A stretch of DNA of 64,000 bases from Psychrobium sp. MM17-31 (GTDB taxonomy: Bacteria; Pseudomonadota; Gammaproteobacteria; Enterobacterales; Psychrobiaceae). Under the pieces are notes generated by a model. The model was given only the letters and a program-made list of their open reading frames with translations, searched no databases and was not told the origin of the DNA. Below, piece after piece: positions 44,119 to 53,406 of this stretch; the first letter of the stretch is position 1, and the number at the start of each line of letters is the position of its first letter. The position numbers and the translations under genes were made by a program. Location: assembly GCF_022347785.1 (NCBI RefSeq), contig NZ_JAKRGA010000002.1:186001-250000 (forward strand). The letters are read 5' to 3'.

Positions 44119-45030
44119 CTAATAATTAACAAAACGTTTTTTCAAAGCGTCAATTCGCATTCCCTTTCGAGGTGTTACGATAGCACCATCACTTGCAATA
44201 AAACGAAATGGAACTGAAACTGTTCTAGCGCCAGAATTTTTACGTACAACAAAGTGAAGGTGAGGGCCAGTCGAATAACCGGATGAACCTGATTTCGCCA
44301 ACAAGTCTCCAGTTTCCACAGTGTCTCCTGCTTTAACAGTAGCCGAACCAGCTATAATATGAGCATAAGTTGCGTATGTTCCGTCCTTATGAAGGATTTT
44401 TATATAATTTGCTTTATCAAGAAAGAATTTACTCTTTCCGCCCCATTGATAATCGTCTTTAACCCATATAACAATTCCATCTCTTGCTGCTATTATATTC
44501 GTTCTCAATGGTAGAGCTATATCGACGGCAAATTTACTTGGTTCTTTAGAATGTGAAAAAGCGCCATAAAATGCTTGAGTTATTTCATGCGTAGACCGTG
44601 ATGAAACTGGTATCTTATAAAGAAAGTTGTCCGGTTTGGCTGCCGAGTCTCCCAACCTCCAACGGTATTTATACTTTCCTAACTTGCTAGGCTTTGATAA
44701 AAGAACTTCGCGGCTTGCAGCTGAAACTATGAACTTTTTAGAGCCGTTAGAAAACTGTGTTGACTTTACAAGAAACTCAACTGGAGCATGATATGGGTTA
44801 TTGGCAACTAACTGGATTTTTCCATTCTTTCGGCGAGTGTATACCCTTGGTTCAACCTTTAACGACTCTCTCTTAAATTTTACACTTTTGTATTCATCCT
44901 TTTTTAGATCCAAAGGACGTTTATCAGTATAAACCCACTTACCACTCGCGTCCTTGTACTTGAATATCTCATCGCTGTAGACATTATGAGAAAATAATAA
45001 AAAAATTATTAATATCAATCTGTACATCAC
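44119..45030 (-). CDS. Secreted M23 (LytM-like) peptidase with N-terminal DUF4124 domain
   Basis: 303 aa from GTG 45030 (ATG at 45027 equally possible). Signal peptide (YRLILIIFLLFSHNVYS), then a DUF4124 segment (DEIFKYKDASGKWVYTDKRP), a middle beta region, and the M23 core. The second and third metal-site motifs are seen as YATYAH and GPHLHFVV. The first motif is unusual: KFAVDIALP keeps the Asp but lacks a His four residues before it, the nearest being in FSHSKEPS ten residues before. The fold is clear; whether the zinc site is complete is open. Expected to cut peptidoglycan cross-links in the periplasm. Confidence 0.82.
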   Translation of the reverse strand: MMYRLILIIFLLFSHNVYSDEIFKYKDASGKWVYTDKRPLDLKKDEYKSVKFKRESLKVEPRVYTRRKNGKIQLVANNPYHAPVEFLVKSTQFSNGSKKFIVSAASREVLLSKPSKLGKYKYRWRLGDSAAKPDNFLYKIPVSSRSTHEITQAFYGAFSHSKEPSKFAVDIALPLRTNIIAARDGIVIWVKDDYQWGGKSKFFLDKANYIKILHKDGTYATYAHIIAGSATVKAGDTVETGDLLAKSGSSGYSTGPHLHFVVRKNSGARTVSVPFRFIASDGAIVTPRKGMRIDALKKRFVNY

Positions 45031-45182
45031 GCCAATAAATCCCTTTTTAATGCCAATAGCGCACTAAAATACTAAAGCTGAAATAATATTGCACGAATTG
45101 ATTAGACTTAGGCCACTTCCCCTCCCCCACATCCTCAGCTACACTAGCCAATTAACAACAGTTCTCATTTAAAAGGTAATTC

Positions 45183-47231
45183 GTGACTCATCCCATTGCG
45201 CCTATCGCTAAAAAAATCCCGCATCAACTCACCACTCACAATGAAACACGTATCGACAATTACTATTGGATGCGTGATGACAGCCGTACTGATAAAGAAA
45301 TTCTGGCGCATCTAGAGGCCGAGAATGCTTATTGTGATGCGATGCTAGCACCACAAAAGCCACTTCAAGATGAGCTGTTTGAAGAACTAAAAGGCCGTAT
45401 TTGCAAAGATGACAATACGGTGCCAGTGAAAGATGGCGATTTTTGGTATCACAGCGAAGTTAGCGGCGATGACGAATATGCCCGCTATTTTCGCAGCACT
45501 GATAATAAGTACGCCAATAAGCACTTACTGCTAGATGTGAACGCATTAGCGCAAGAATGTGAGCATTTTGAGCTTGGTGATATGTCGATTAGCACCGATG
45601 ATAAGCTTCTGAGTTGGGCCAGTGATTTTGACGGCCGCCGCATTTACACTATTCACTTTAAAGATATTGCCAGCGGTGAGCTACTAAGTGATGTGTTGGA
45701 AAACACCGAAGGTCAGGTCATTTGGGCCAATGACAGTCAAACGGTGTTTTACGTGAAAAAAGACGAGCAAACTCTGCTGGGCACTCAGCTCTATCGCCAC
45801 GTTTTAGGCACGCCGCAATCAGATGATGTGATGGTGTATGAAGAAGAAGATCATAGCTTTTACATGAGCCTGAGTAAAAGCCGCGATGAGTCACTTATTT
45901 TCATCAACCTCAATGCCACTGAAACCAGCGACACCTTATTTATCGATGCTAATGAGCCAACGGCAGAATTTGCTCCATTAGTCGACGTTATCGAAGGTCA
46001 CGAATACAACGCAGACAAACTCGGCGATACCTTCTACATCACTTCAAATCATCAAGCGACCAACTTTAAAGTAATGACAGCCACAGTTGAGACCATTGGC
46101 GATATTAACCAATGGCAAACCTTGATTGCTCATCGCGATGAGGTGCTAATTGAAGATATCGAAATCTTTAACGATTTCTTAGTCGTGTCTGAACGTGAGC
46201 TTGGACAAATTCGTTTTGTGATCCACGCTGGCGACAAACACTACCCAATTGAATTTAACGATCCTTGTTACTACGCCTGCCTTGGTGATAATCCTGAGCC
46301 TGAAGCCACTAGCGCGCGTATTTATTACAGCTCGCTTACTACGCCGGGCTCGCTGTTTAGTGTCGATTTAGCTACGACGGCGCAAACGCTACTCAAAGAG
46401 CAAAAGGTGCTTGGCGAATTCAATCGCGATGAGTACGAATCACAACGTCTGTTTGTGACTTCCCGTGACAATCAGCAAGTACCAATTTCACTGGTGTATA
46501 AGAAATCGTTATTTAAACAAGATGGTACTAACCCAACGCTGCAATATGGCTATGGCGCTTATGGCATTACCATCGACCCTAATTTCAGTCCTCATACTTT
46601 AAGTTTGCTCAACCGCGGTTTCGTTTATGTTATCGCCCATATTCGCGGCGGTGAAATGCTTGGTCGTCATTGGTATGAACAAGGCAAAAAGGCGCATAAA
46701 CAAAACACCTTTAACGACTTTATCGATATTGGTCGTTATCTGATTGAGCAGAAAATTAGTCACCCAAACAAACTCTTTGCCAGTGGCGGCAGTGCTGGTG
46801 GCTTGTTGATGGGCGCAGTCATCAATCAAGCGCCTGAGCTTTATCGCGGCGTTGGCTCACACGTGCCTTTTGTGGATGTGCTTACTACCATGCTCGATGA
46901 ATCTATTCCGCTGACCACCAACGAATATGACGAATGGGGAAATCCTAACGAATTGGCGGCTTATAACACCATCAAAGCTTATTCGCCGATGGATAACATA
47001 GTAGCGCAAGACTATCCAAACTTATTAGTCACCACGGGTCTTCACGACTCACAGGTGCAATATTTTGAGCCGATGAAATGGGTGGCTAAGTTGCGTGAAT
47101 ACAATACCAGCGATAACTTGCTGGTGTTTAAGACTGATATGGACAGTGGTCATGCGGGTGCGTCGGGGCGATTTAAAAGTCTGCATGAGAAAGCGTTAGA
47201 GATGGCGTTCTTCATTAGTCTAAGCAAATAA
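45183..47231 (+). CDS. ptrB: Oligopeptidase B (S9A serine peptidase)
   Basis: 682 aa from GTG 45183, with AAAGG upstream. An N-terminal seven-bladed propeller (RIDNYYWMRDDSRTD start) is followed by an alpha/beta-hydrolase domain with Ser537 in GGSAGG, Asp622 in LHDSQV and His657 in SGHAGASG. Family features QYGYGAYG and AHIRGGEMLGRHWYEQGK are present. No signal peptide, so it is cytoplasmic; it cleaves after Lys/Arg in short peptides. Length agrees with the E. coli enzyme. Monocistronic with a strong terminator. Confidence 0.94.
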   Translation: MTHPIAPIAKKIPHQLTTHNETRIDNYYWMRDDSRTDKEILAHLEAENAYCDAMLAPQKPLQDELFEELKGRICKDDNTVPVKDGDFWYHSEVSGDDEYARYFRSTDNKYANKHLLLDVNALAQECEHFELGDMSISTDDKLLSWASDFDGRRIYTIHFKDIASGELLSDVLENTEGQVIWANDSQTVFYVKKDEQTLLGTQLYRHVLGTPQSDDVMVYEEEDHSFYMSLSKSRDESLIFINLNATETSDTLFIDANEPTAEFAPLVDVIEGHEYNADKLGDTFYITSNHQATNFKVMTATVETIGDINQWQTLIAHRDEVLIEDIEIFNDFLVVSERELGQIRFVIHAGDKHYPIEFNDPCYYACLGDNPEPEATSARIYYSSLTTPGSLFSVDLATTAQTLLKEQKVLGEFNRDEYESQRLFVTSRDNQQVPISLVYKKSLFKQDGTNPTLQYGYGAYGITIDPNFSPHTLSLLNRGFVYVIAHIRGGEMLGRHWYEQGKKAHKQNTFNDFIDIGRYLIEQKISHPNKLFASGGSAGGLLMGAVINQAPELYRGVGSHVPFVDVLTTMLDESIPLTTNEYDEWGNPNELAAYNTIKAYSPMDNIVAQDYPNLLVTTGLHDSQVQYFEPMKWVAKLREYNTSDNLLVFKTDMDSGHAGASGRFKSLHEKALEMAFFISLSK

Positions 47232-47237
47232 GCATAA

Positions 47238-47274
47238 AAAAACGCCTTAATAACTAAATTATTAAGGCGTTTTT
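47238..47274. terminator. Bidirectional terminator after ptrB
   Basis: AAAAACGCCTTAATAA / TTATTAAGGCGTTTTT, a perfect 16-bp stem with a 5-nt loop, seven bases past the ptrB stop. It also lies at the end of the small leftward ORF at 47290. Confidence 0.92.
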
Positions 47275-47289
47275 ATCATTTAAGAAAAA

Positions 47290-47406
47290 TTAACGGCGTT
47301 TGTTACGTGCGCTAATTGTCGCTAAAAATCCTTTTAGTGCTTCATCTGCCTATGCTTGAGCTTTTTCTTCAAGTAAACGAATATCAAATTTTTTGCTGTT
47401 GCTCAT
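47290..47406 (-). pseudogene. Small ORF interrupted by an in-frame amber codon
   Basis: From ATG 47406 (AGGAT 7 nt upstream) the frame reads MSNSKKFDIRLLEEKAQA, then TAG at 47350-47352, then ADEALKGFLATISARNKRR and TAA. Codon composition, the good ribosome site and the basic C-terminal tail continue smoothly across the stop. A TGG to TAG change (Trp19) would restore a 38-residue protein. It ends just before the shared terminator, as a real gene would. I know no family for it. Alternatives are an 18-residue peptide, a sequencing error, or a chance frame. Confidence 0.5.
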
Positions 47407-47496
47407 TGCTAAATCCTAGAGATGTAAGAGGTTCGCCATGATGTGACGATAATGAGCGACAGTGTACAGGCTTATCAATTGCTGTGCTGACAATTT

Positions 47497-49281
47497 TTAT
47501 GATGTTGCTTCAATAGTGCCACTTTCCTGGGGAATATCAGCACAGGATGTTGGTTTTGTGCGTCTTGATAAGAAAATTGCCGAGTGGCCGAATTTCTTGG
47601 CTTGTTTTTTAGCATCACTCGCCATTTCAGCAATGTCGTGATGAGAACTGCAGACTGTTACATCAGGAGCAACAACACCAACAGCAAGACTCAGTAGCGG
47701 GAAAAACTGTTCGTCACCACTGCGTGATTTCGCATAAATGCCAGATTGTGCTAAATCTTGCTTGCTATAAAACTTGCGCACTTCATTATCAAACTCGCTC
47801 AGAATTTGCTGACAGTGATGATGCCAGTTATCCCGTTCAAATATTGCCACAAAATCATCGCCGCCAATGTGACCAACAAAGTCACTAGCCAAGCAACTTT
47901 GTTGCATTAATTTAGCCACCAGCCCTATGACATCATCGCCTTTCGAATAACCATATACATCGTTAAATGGCTTGAAGTTATTGAGATCAAAATACGCGAA
48001 GTAAAATTTGCGTTGTTCACTGAGTAGTCGGTCGACATGACGATAAATGGGCACATTACCCGGCAACAAGGTCAGTGGATTGGCATAACTGGCGTGTTTG
48101 ATTTGTTGTTGGGTCAGCTGTCTCAGCAAGTCTCGAATCGACCCAATACCAATGTAGTGATCGCGATCGGTAATAATAAAATGCCATTGCAACTGATCAT
48201 CTTGCTCTGCCGTTACCACTTTGGATAACTCATCGAGACGGGTGCTTGCATCGACGATTACTGGCGAATCATTCATGATTTCTTTGATACGTTTGCGCTC
48301 GTTAAGCGCGCGCCCATATGGCGTCGAATACAGCTCTAGAATATCGCTACGCAAAATCATGCCAACTGGCTTTTTACCATCAAGCACCGGAATTGAATTA
48401 ACGTTGGTATGCTTGTGAAAATAGTTCACCACATCATTAGCGCGCGTATTCATATGAAAGGTTTGCGCGGGTTGTAACAGCGAACTTGCTGTTAGCTCCA
48501 ATTGCGGTAAATACAAGCTTGAGCGCTGATAATTGAGAATAACCGCAGGCACATCTCGCTTGGGGTAAGATTCAGGTCTAGCAAATAAAAAACCCTGTCC
48601 AAAGTTAATACCGAGATCTTGCAGTTGCTCAAATTCTTGTTCGGTTTCAATGCCCTCAGCGAGCACTCGCGCGTTAATTTTCTCACCTAAATTGAGAATG
48701 CTTTTAACAAATTCACGCTTAACAGGATCAACATGCAGCTGATTGATAAAGTAGTAATCAATTTTCACAAAATCCGGCTTCACCTGCGACCAGAGCTTTA
48801 GCCCGGCATAGCCAGCGCCTAAATCATCCACCGCAATACGAAAACCTAAATCGCGATAATGCATCAGGGCTTTTTGCAACACACTTGGGCTGTCGATAGG
48901 GTATTTTTCGCTAAGCTCAATCACCACCTGCTCCGGCAGCAAGCCGCTATCTTTAACATAAGAAAGTGTTTTGCCATGCGGATGGTCGGTTTGCAAAAAG
49001 ATCATGGGACTGACGTTGAGAAACAACATTCCCTTCAATTCTAAATCGGCGAAACGGGCAATGGATATTTTGCGACAAACTAGTTCAAGCTGTGACAGCA
49101 AACCACATTCAAGAGCCGTATCAAACAGCATTTGTGGACTAGCAAGCGCGCTATCTGACGGGCCGCGGATCAGCGCTTCATAGCCATAGAGTTCACACTT
49201 ATCTGTCGCGTAAATAGGTTGGAATACCGCATTAAGGGATTCGTGTTTAATAATTTGCGCTAACTCTTGCTGTAAGCTCAT
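47497..49281 (-). CDS. EAL-CBS-GGDEF cyclic-di-GMP protein
   Basis: 594 aa, cytoplasmic. The N-terminal EAL domain (about 10-245) keeps the catalytic pattern: YEALIRG, LFLNVSP, VIELSEKY, VDDLGAGYAG, VKID, AEGIET and GQGF. Then come two CBS motifs (about 265-385: FHKHTNVNSIPVLDGKKPVGMI and IITDRDHYIGIGSIRDLL), which usually bind adenine nucleotides. The C-terminal GGDEF domain (about 400-570) has DLNNFKPFNDVYGY and HIGGDDFVAIF, a GGDDF variant of the active site. Both phosphodiesterase and cyclase activity are possible. Adenine nucleotides could tune it through CBS. Transcribed alone. Confidence 0.92.
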   Translation of the reverse strand: MSLQQELAQIIKHESLNAVFQPIYATDKCELYGYEALIRGPSDSALASPQMLFDTALECGLLSQLELVCRKISIARFADLELKGMLFLNVSPMIFLQTDHPHGKTLSYVKDSGLLPEQVVIELSEKYPIDSPSVLQKALMHYRDLGFRIAVDDLGAGYAGLKLWSQVKPDFVKIDYYFINQLHVDPVKREFVKSILNLGEKINARVLAEGIETEQEFEQLQDLGINFGQGFLFARPESYPKRDVPAVILNYQRSSLYLPQLELTASSLLQPAQTFHMNTRANDVVNYFHKHTNVNSIPVLDGKKPVGMILRSDILELYSTPYGRALNERKRIKEIMNDSPVIVDASTRLDELSKVVTAEQDDQLQWHFIITDRDHYIGIGSIRDLLRQLTQQQIKHASYANPLTLLPGNVPIYRHVDRLLSEQRKFYFAYFDLNNFKPFNDVYGYSKGDDVIGLVAKLMQQSCLASDFVGHIGGDDFVAIFERDNWHHHCQQILSEFDNEVRKFYSKQDLAQSGIYAKSRSGDEQFFPLLSLAVGVVAPDVTVCSSHHDIAEMASDAKKQAKKFGHSAIFLSRRTKPTSCADIPQESGTIEATS

Positions 49282-49372
49282 AATGATTTAGTTGTATTTT
49301 AGAACGATAAACTCCAGTGTATTGAATGGATATGACAGTCTTGTGACAGTTTTTCTTCGTTGTGAATCAGGG

Positions 49373-49867
49373 CTATTCTCGCCACTCGAGGGCGTCAAAT
49401 GGATAGCCGCCAAACCACTTAGGTTCATCGAGAATAAAATGGCTAGTAATTTTAGCGATCCCTAATGGACTCTGTAACAATTCGTCACAAAGCTGGTTAA
49501 AGTCTTCTATCGACGAGCACACCATAAACACAATGTAATCGATACCGCCATTCACACGTAAGCAGTCCAGTGCCTGTGGACACTCACGAATGCCTTTTTC
49601 AAAAATACTGAAATCTTGATAGGTATGATTTTTTAGATTAATCATGGCGTAAGCTTTGACGTTATTACACAGTTTATCGAGATCGGCGACCATGACGTAT
49701 TGCTGAATATATCCCACATCCTCTAGCGCTTTAACGCGTTGTAAACAGGCACTTGGCGATAATCCAATTTTCTCTGAGAGCTCGTTATTGCTAATCCGCG
49801 CATTGTTTTGCAATTCCACAATGATACGGCGATTGATACGATCTAATTTGACTTGTTTTTTTGTCAT
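49373..49867 (-). CDS. Lrp/AsnC-family transcriptional regulator
   Basis: 164 aa from ATG 49867; an earlier GTG at 49876 adds three residues. The N-terminal HTH is LDRINRRIIVELQNNARISN with LSEKIGLSPSACLQRVKALE. The C-terminal RAM/ACT-like ligand domain has CPQALDCLRVNGGIDYIVFMV. Members sense amino acids. It diverges from a cyclophilin gene and lies next to the leftward hyuAB-MFS cluster, so it may control one or both; this is inference. Confidence 0.9.
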   Translation of the reverse strand: MTKKQVKLDRINRRIIVELQNNARISNNELSEKIGLSPSACLQRVKALEDVGYIQQYVMVADLDKLCNNVKAYAMINLKNHTYQDFSIFEKGIRECPQALDCLRVNGGIDYIVFMVCSSIEDFNQLCDELLQSPLGIAKITSHFILDEPKWFGGYPFDALEWRE

Positions 49868-50012
49868 TACCAACACTCTCGGCAGAAAATAATTTCGTTT
49901 AATGAAACAAATTTAACACACAATATTGTAAAACCACCTGTTTTCAATGCACTTTTTTGTGGTCGCCATCCGATAATGATATCAGTGGTATTTCAACTGG
50001 AATCAACAAACT

Positions 50013-50558
50013 ATGTCACACAACTCTATTAATCCTTTGATCTGCATTACAACATCACTTGGCGAGATAACCGCCGAGCTTTTTATTGATGAGGCGCCAA
50101 TTACGGTAAATAACTTTTTGACCTATGTTGCACAACACCGCTTTGACGATAGCAGCATATTTCGTATCGTTAACGAAACCAATCCCGAGCAAGCCGAAGA
50201 CGACAACGCCAAAATTCAAGTTGTGCAATGCGGCATCATGCCAGAAGAGAGTAATTTACTGCCGCCAATTGTGCATGAATCGACACAGCAGACAGGATTA
50301 AAGCATCTCGACGGCACCTTATCGATGGCGAGATTTGCCCCAGGTACCGCTGATGGCAGCTTCTTCTTTTGCATTAACGATCAACCAGAGCTTAACTTCG
50401 GTGGCAAACGCTATGATGATGGCTTAGGCTTCGCCGCCTTTGGTCAGCTGCGAACGGGTCGAGAGGTACTGCACAGCATCTATCACTGCGCAGAAGACAA
50501 AGAGTATTTGCGCTCACCTATTCCGATTCTATCCATTCGCTTGATTAACCCGATGTAA
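50013..50558 (+). CDS. Cyclophilin-type peptidyl-prolyl isomerase, cytoplasmic
   Basis: 181 aa, no signal peptide. Core: ITTSLGEITAELFIDEAPITVNNFLTYV, DSSIFRIVNE (the usual catalytic FHRVI is changed, with Phe-Arg kept), TLSMARFAPGTADGSFFFCI and FAAFGQLRTGREVL. The usual Gln after the first strand region is in VVQCGI. Two charged insertions make it a divergent member, so activity is probable rather than certain. Its last 30 bases overlap the end of the convergent MFS gene. Confidence 0.85.
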   Translation: MSHNSINPLICITTSLGEITAELFIDEAPITVNNFLTYVAQHRFDDSSIFRIVNETNPEQAEDDNAKIQVVQCGIMPEESNLLPPIVHESTQQTGLKHLDGTLSMARFAPGTADGSFFFCINDQPELNFGGKRYDDGLGFAAFGQLRTGREVLHSIYHCAEDKEYLRSPIPILSIRLINPM

Positions 50559-51704
50559 CACATCAGCTTGTCTGAGTTTATTAATCAGCGGCAGTACCAA
50601 AATAAAACACAATAAGAATGAAATGGCGGCCATCATGAGTACCCCGTGATAGGCTAGCCTTTCAAACATCATGGCCGCGATAATAGGCCCGACCATGTAA
50701 CCCAAACTCAACACTGTTTGCGCCGCACTAATAAATTTTCCAGATTTATCGGCATCGCTAACCACAGCAAACAAGCGCGCTCCTAACAGTGACCAGAAAA
50801 AGCTAAATACACATAAAATCAGTAAATAACTCATAGCAGTGAACTGATAAAAACCAACGGCACAGGCCATCATGATAAAAATAGATAACGCGAAGAGACC
50901 TCGGCTGTCACCGCGCTTACCAAGGGCAGCAAAGGCCAGTCCACCGAGGGCGCCAACCGCCATCGCAATAGCTAATGAGCGTGACACAACATCAATTGCT
51001 AACCCTTGCTCGCTTCCCATTAAAGAAATGTAGGCCCAAATACCACCAATACCAGCGTAGAAAACAAGTTGCCCTGCGAGTGCTAACAGTAGCAGTCGCG
51101 ACAAACTGCTGTCGTTATCATTCACCTGTGACTCGGCAAGCTCAGTATTCGCCTTACTAGGTAGCTGAGAAACCACTAAAAATGGCAATACAAATAGCGC
51201 TGCTAAAAAGATAAACAGACCGCTAACGCCAAAGCCATCGTTAATGCCTGGTAACACAATAAGACCAAGTCCCTGAACTACCACTACTGCAGCCGTATAG
51301 ATGCCAAACCAACGATTGGGATTACTCACCATACCGATCACCGTGATCCCAGCCGCGACCACCAGCCCCTCACCAAAGCCAGTAACGATTCGTATGAAGC
51401 ACAATAATTTAAAATCGTTAATAGGAATCGATAGCAGATTTCCGATTAACGCGATAGCACACCCCGCAGCTACCACGTATCGAAAGTTCAGCCGTTTAAC
51501 CAAAAGTGCAAAGAGCAGTGCAGCCAGAGCTAATCCACCAGCATCGGTAGATGCTAGCCAACCGATTTGCGATTCATTGAGAGACAGATGTCCACCAACA
51601 AATTCCAAATACAGCGGCATAAATAAAATTAAGGTATAACCAACACAAGTAGTCAGCATTCCACTTAATCCAAAAGACAAATCACGACTCTTAATAGCAC
51701 TCAT
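50529..51704 (-). CDS. MFS transporter of the hyuAB cluster
   Basis: 391 aa from ATG 51704, with GAGAAG upstream, 13 bases after the hyuB stop; a longer frame to 51833 would run inside hyuB. About 12 membrane helices. MFS signs: loop 2-3 ALLVKRLNFRYVVAAGC, and IRIVTGFGEGLVVAAGITVIG in helix 4. Position as last gene of hyuA-hyuB-MFS suggests it carries the hydantoinase substrate across the inner membrane, completing the path from the outer-membrane TonB receptor. Direction and substrate are inferred. Confidence 0.87.
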   Translation of the reverse strand: MSAIKSRDLSFGLSGMLTTCVGYTLILFMPLYLEFVGGHLSLNESQIGWLASTDAGGLALAALLFALLVKRLNFRYVVAAGCAIALIGNLLSIPINDFKLLCFIRIVTGFGEGLVVAAGITVIGMVSNPNRWFGIYTAAVVVVQGLGLIVLPGINDGFGVSGLFIFLAALFVLPFLVVSQLPSKANTELAESQVNDNDSSLSRLLLLALAGQLVFYAGIGGIWAYISLMGSEQGLAIDVVSRSLAIAMAVGALGGLAFAALGKRGDSRGLFALSIFIMMACAVGFYQFTAMSYLLILCVFSFFWSLLGARLFAVVSDADKSGKFISAAQTVLSLGYMVGPIIAAMMFERLAYHGVLMMAAISFLLCFILVLPLINKLRQADVLHRVNQANG

Positions 51705-51717
51705 AAACTTCTCGATT

Positions 51718-53397
51718 CTATATTTGATAACCGTAAACACGGCTTGCTTGTGATGGCGTAATAAACCCGTTAGCGATATCACGCGCAATCTTTTCTGCTG
51801 GACGCTGCTTCGCATCGCCCCAACCACCGCCATTGCCGGTAATTAATCGCAGGCGATCGCCCTTGTTAAGCTGATAACGACTCACGCGGCTAAAACTTGC
51901 TTTTAACTCATCATTGGCATCATATACTTCAACCACATTACAACTGCCTTCAGCGCCATCATCAATACCCCATGGCGGTGTTTCACCACGACCAAAGAAG
52001 CTCGAAAGCTCAGTGTTATCAGACAGGATGCGATAATCGAGTATCACACCACGACCGCCGTTGTATTTACCAGCCCCAGCAACACTTTCATTAAAGGCGT
52101 AGCGCTCGACACGAACACCGTATCTCGCCTCGGTAATTTCGATAGGAATATTGCTGGTTTCGCCATTACCAACACAAAACTGCCCAGACTCACCGTCTTT
52201 GCTATCACATGCGCCCCAACCGCCAACGAGTGGCTCTACAAGTAAATAAGGCTGCTTGGTATCAGGATCTTGCCCCGATAAATTCATAGTACACACCGAG
52301 CCAAATTGCCCCGCGGTTAACACGCCAGGAATCGCCTCGGCCAAGGCGCGTCTTGCAACATCTGCCGCACACACCATGGCTTCGAAATACGATGATACTG
52401 GTGCGGGACGCGCCGCTGTTAATAGTGTGCCTTCTGGGCAAATCACTTTTAGTCGTCTAAAGCACCCTTCAGTCGCTGGCGCATCAGGTTGCACAACGCC
52501 CATGAAAACTTCTCTTGCCGCTGAGACTAACACGCCCATAGTGCAGTTGATAGGACCGGGAGCCTGTGGTGAAGAGCCAGTAAAATCCAACACAAAGGCA
52601 TCATCGCTAATGGTCACTTTTACCTTAACCGAAAAAGGCCCATTGCCTAAGCCGTCTTCATCGATAACATCTGTCGCGTAAAAATCACCTTTTGGTAATT
52701 TTTTTAAGCTCGCCATAACCATCACATCGCCGTGATCAAGCAATTTATCGATGGCTGTCAAAGTCACCTTTTTACCGTACTTTTCCATCACCGCTAGAAA
52801 GCGTTGTTCACCGAGTTTCAGAGATGCTGCACATGCCTGTAAATCGCCGAGAGTCATCTCAGGTAAGCGCACATTAACTTCAATCAAATCGAGTAACGCT
52901 TGATTGGCAACACCTTTTTCAAACACTTTGATACCGGGAAATTGCAGGCCTTCTTGATAGATTTCAACCGCATCAGCACTATAGCTGCCGGGATCTTTAC
53001 CACCAATCTCAGTCCAATGCGCTTTGTTCGCCGTCCACGCTACAAGTTCGCCGTCAAAAAAGACCGGACGGATCATACAAACATCAGACAAATGTGTACC
53101 GCCGCCAGCGTAAGGATCATTTAATATAAACACATCGCCATCGTAAATATTTTCAATAGCATACTTGCTCAAGATAGTTTTTACACCGCCATCTAAGGTG
53201 CCAATGAATCCTGGAATACCATTACCTTGTGCGATAAGACGTCCAGATGCATCGGTAACCCCAATACCATAGTCAAGCGATTCATAGATAATCGGACTCT
53301 TACTGCTGCGTTTTAAGGCTAAAAACATTTCTTCGCCAATTGCCACCAGCGCGTTCTTGATAATTTCAATAGTAAAAATATCGGTTGAATGATTCAT
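51718..53397 (-). CDS. hyuB: Hydantoinase B / oxoprolinase family protein
   Basis: 559 aa. Family start: IEIIKNALVAIGEEMFLALKRSS, then GNGIPGFIGTLDGG, NDPYAGGGTHLSDVCMI, FTGSSPQAPGPIN and the C-terminal GGRGVILDYRI and GNGGGWGDAKQRP. It is the partner subunit of HyuA; together they hydrolyse N-methylhydantoin, 5-oxoproline or related cyclic amides using ATP in characterised members. The exact substrate cannot be read. It starts nine bases after hyuA. Confidence 0.9.
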   Translation of the reverse strand: MNHSTDIFTIEIIKNALVAIGEEMFLALKRSSKSPIIYESLDYGIGVTDASGRLIAQGNGIPGFIGTLDGGVKTILSKYAIENIYDGDVFILNDPYAGGGTHLSDVCMIRPVFFDGELVAWTANKAHWTEIGGKDPGSYSADAVEIYQEGLQFPGIKVFEKGVANQALLDLIEVNVRLPEMTLGDLQACAASLKLGEQRFLAVMEKYGKKVTLTAIDKLLDHGDVMVMASLKKLPKGDFYATDVIDEDGLGNGPFSVKVKVTISDDAFVLDFTGSSPQAPGPINCTMGVLVSAAREVFMGVVQPDAPATEGCFRRLKVICPEGTLLTAARPAPVSSYFEAMVCAADVARRALAEAIPGVLTAGQFGSVCTMNLSGQDPDTKQPYLLVEPLVGGWGACDSKDGESGQFCVGNGETSNIPIEITEARYGVRVERYAFNESVAGAGKYNGGRGVILDYRILSDNTELSSFFGRGETPPWGIDDGAEGSCNVVEVYDANDELKASFSRVSRYQLNKGDRLRLITGNGGGWGDAKQRPAEKIARDIANGFITPSQASRVYGYQI

Positions 53398-53406
53398 AAT
53401 ACGCTC

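Noticed and set aside
50529-51833. Longer MFS frame starting at 51833
   Set aside because: Would lie within hyuB; start at 51704 has a ribosome site and normal MFS N terminus.
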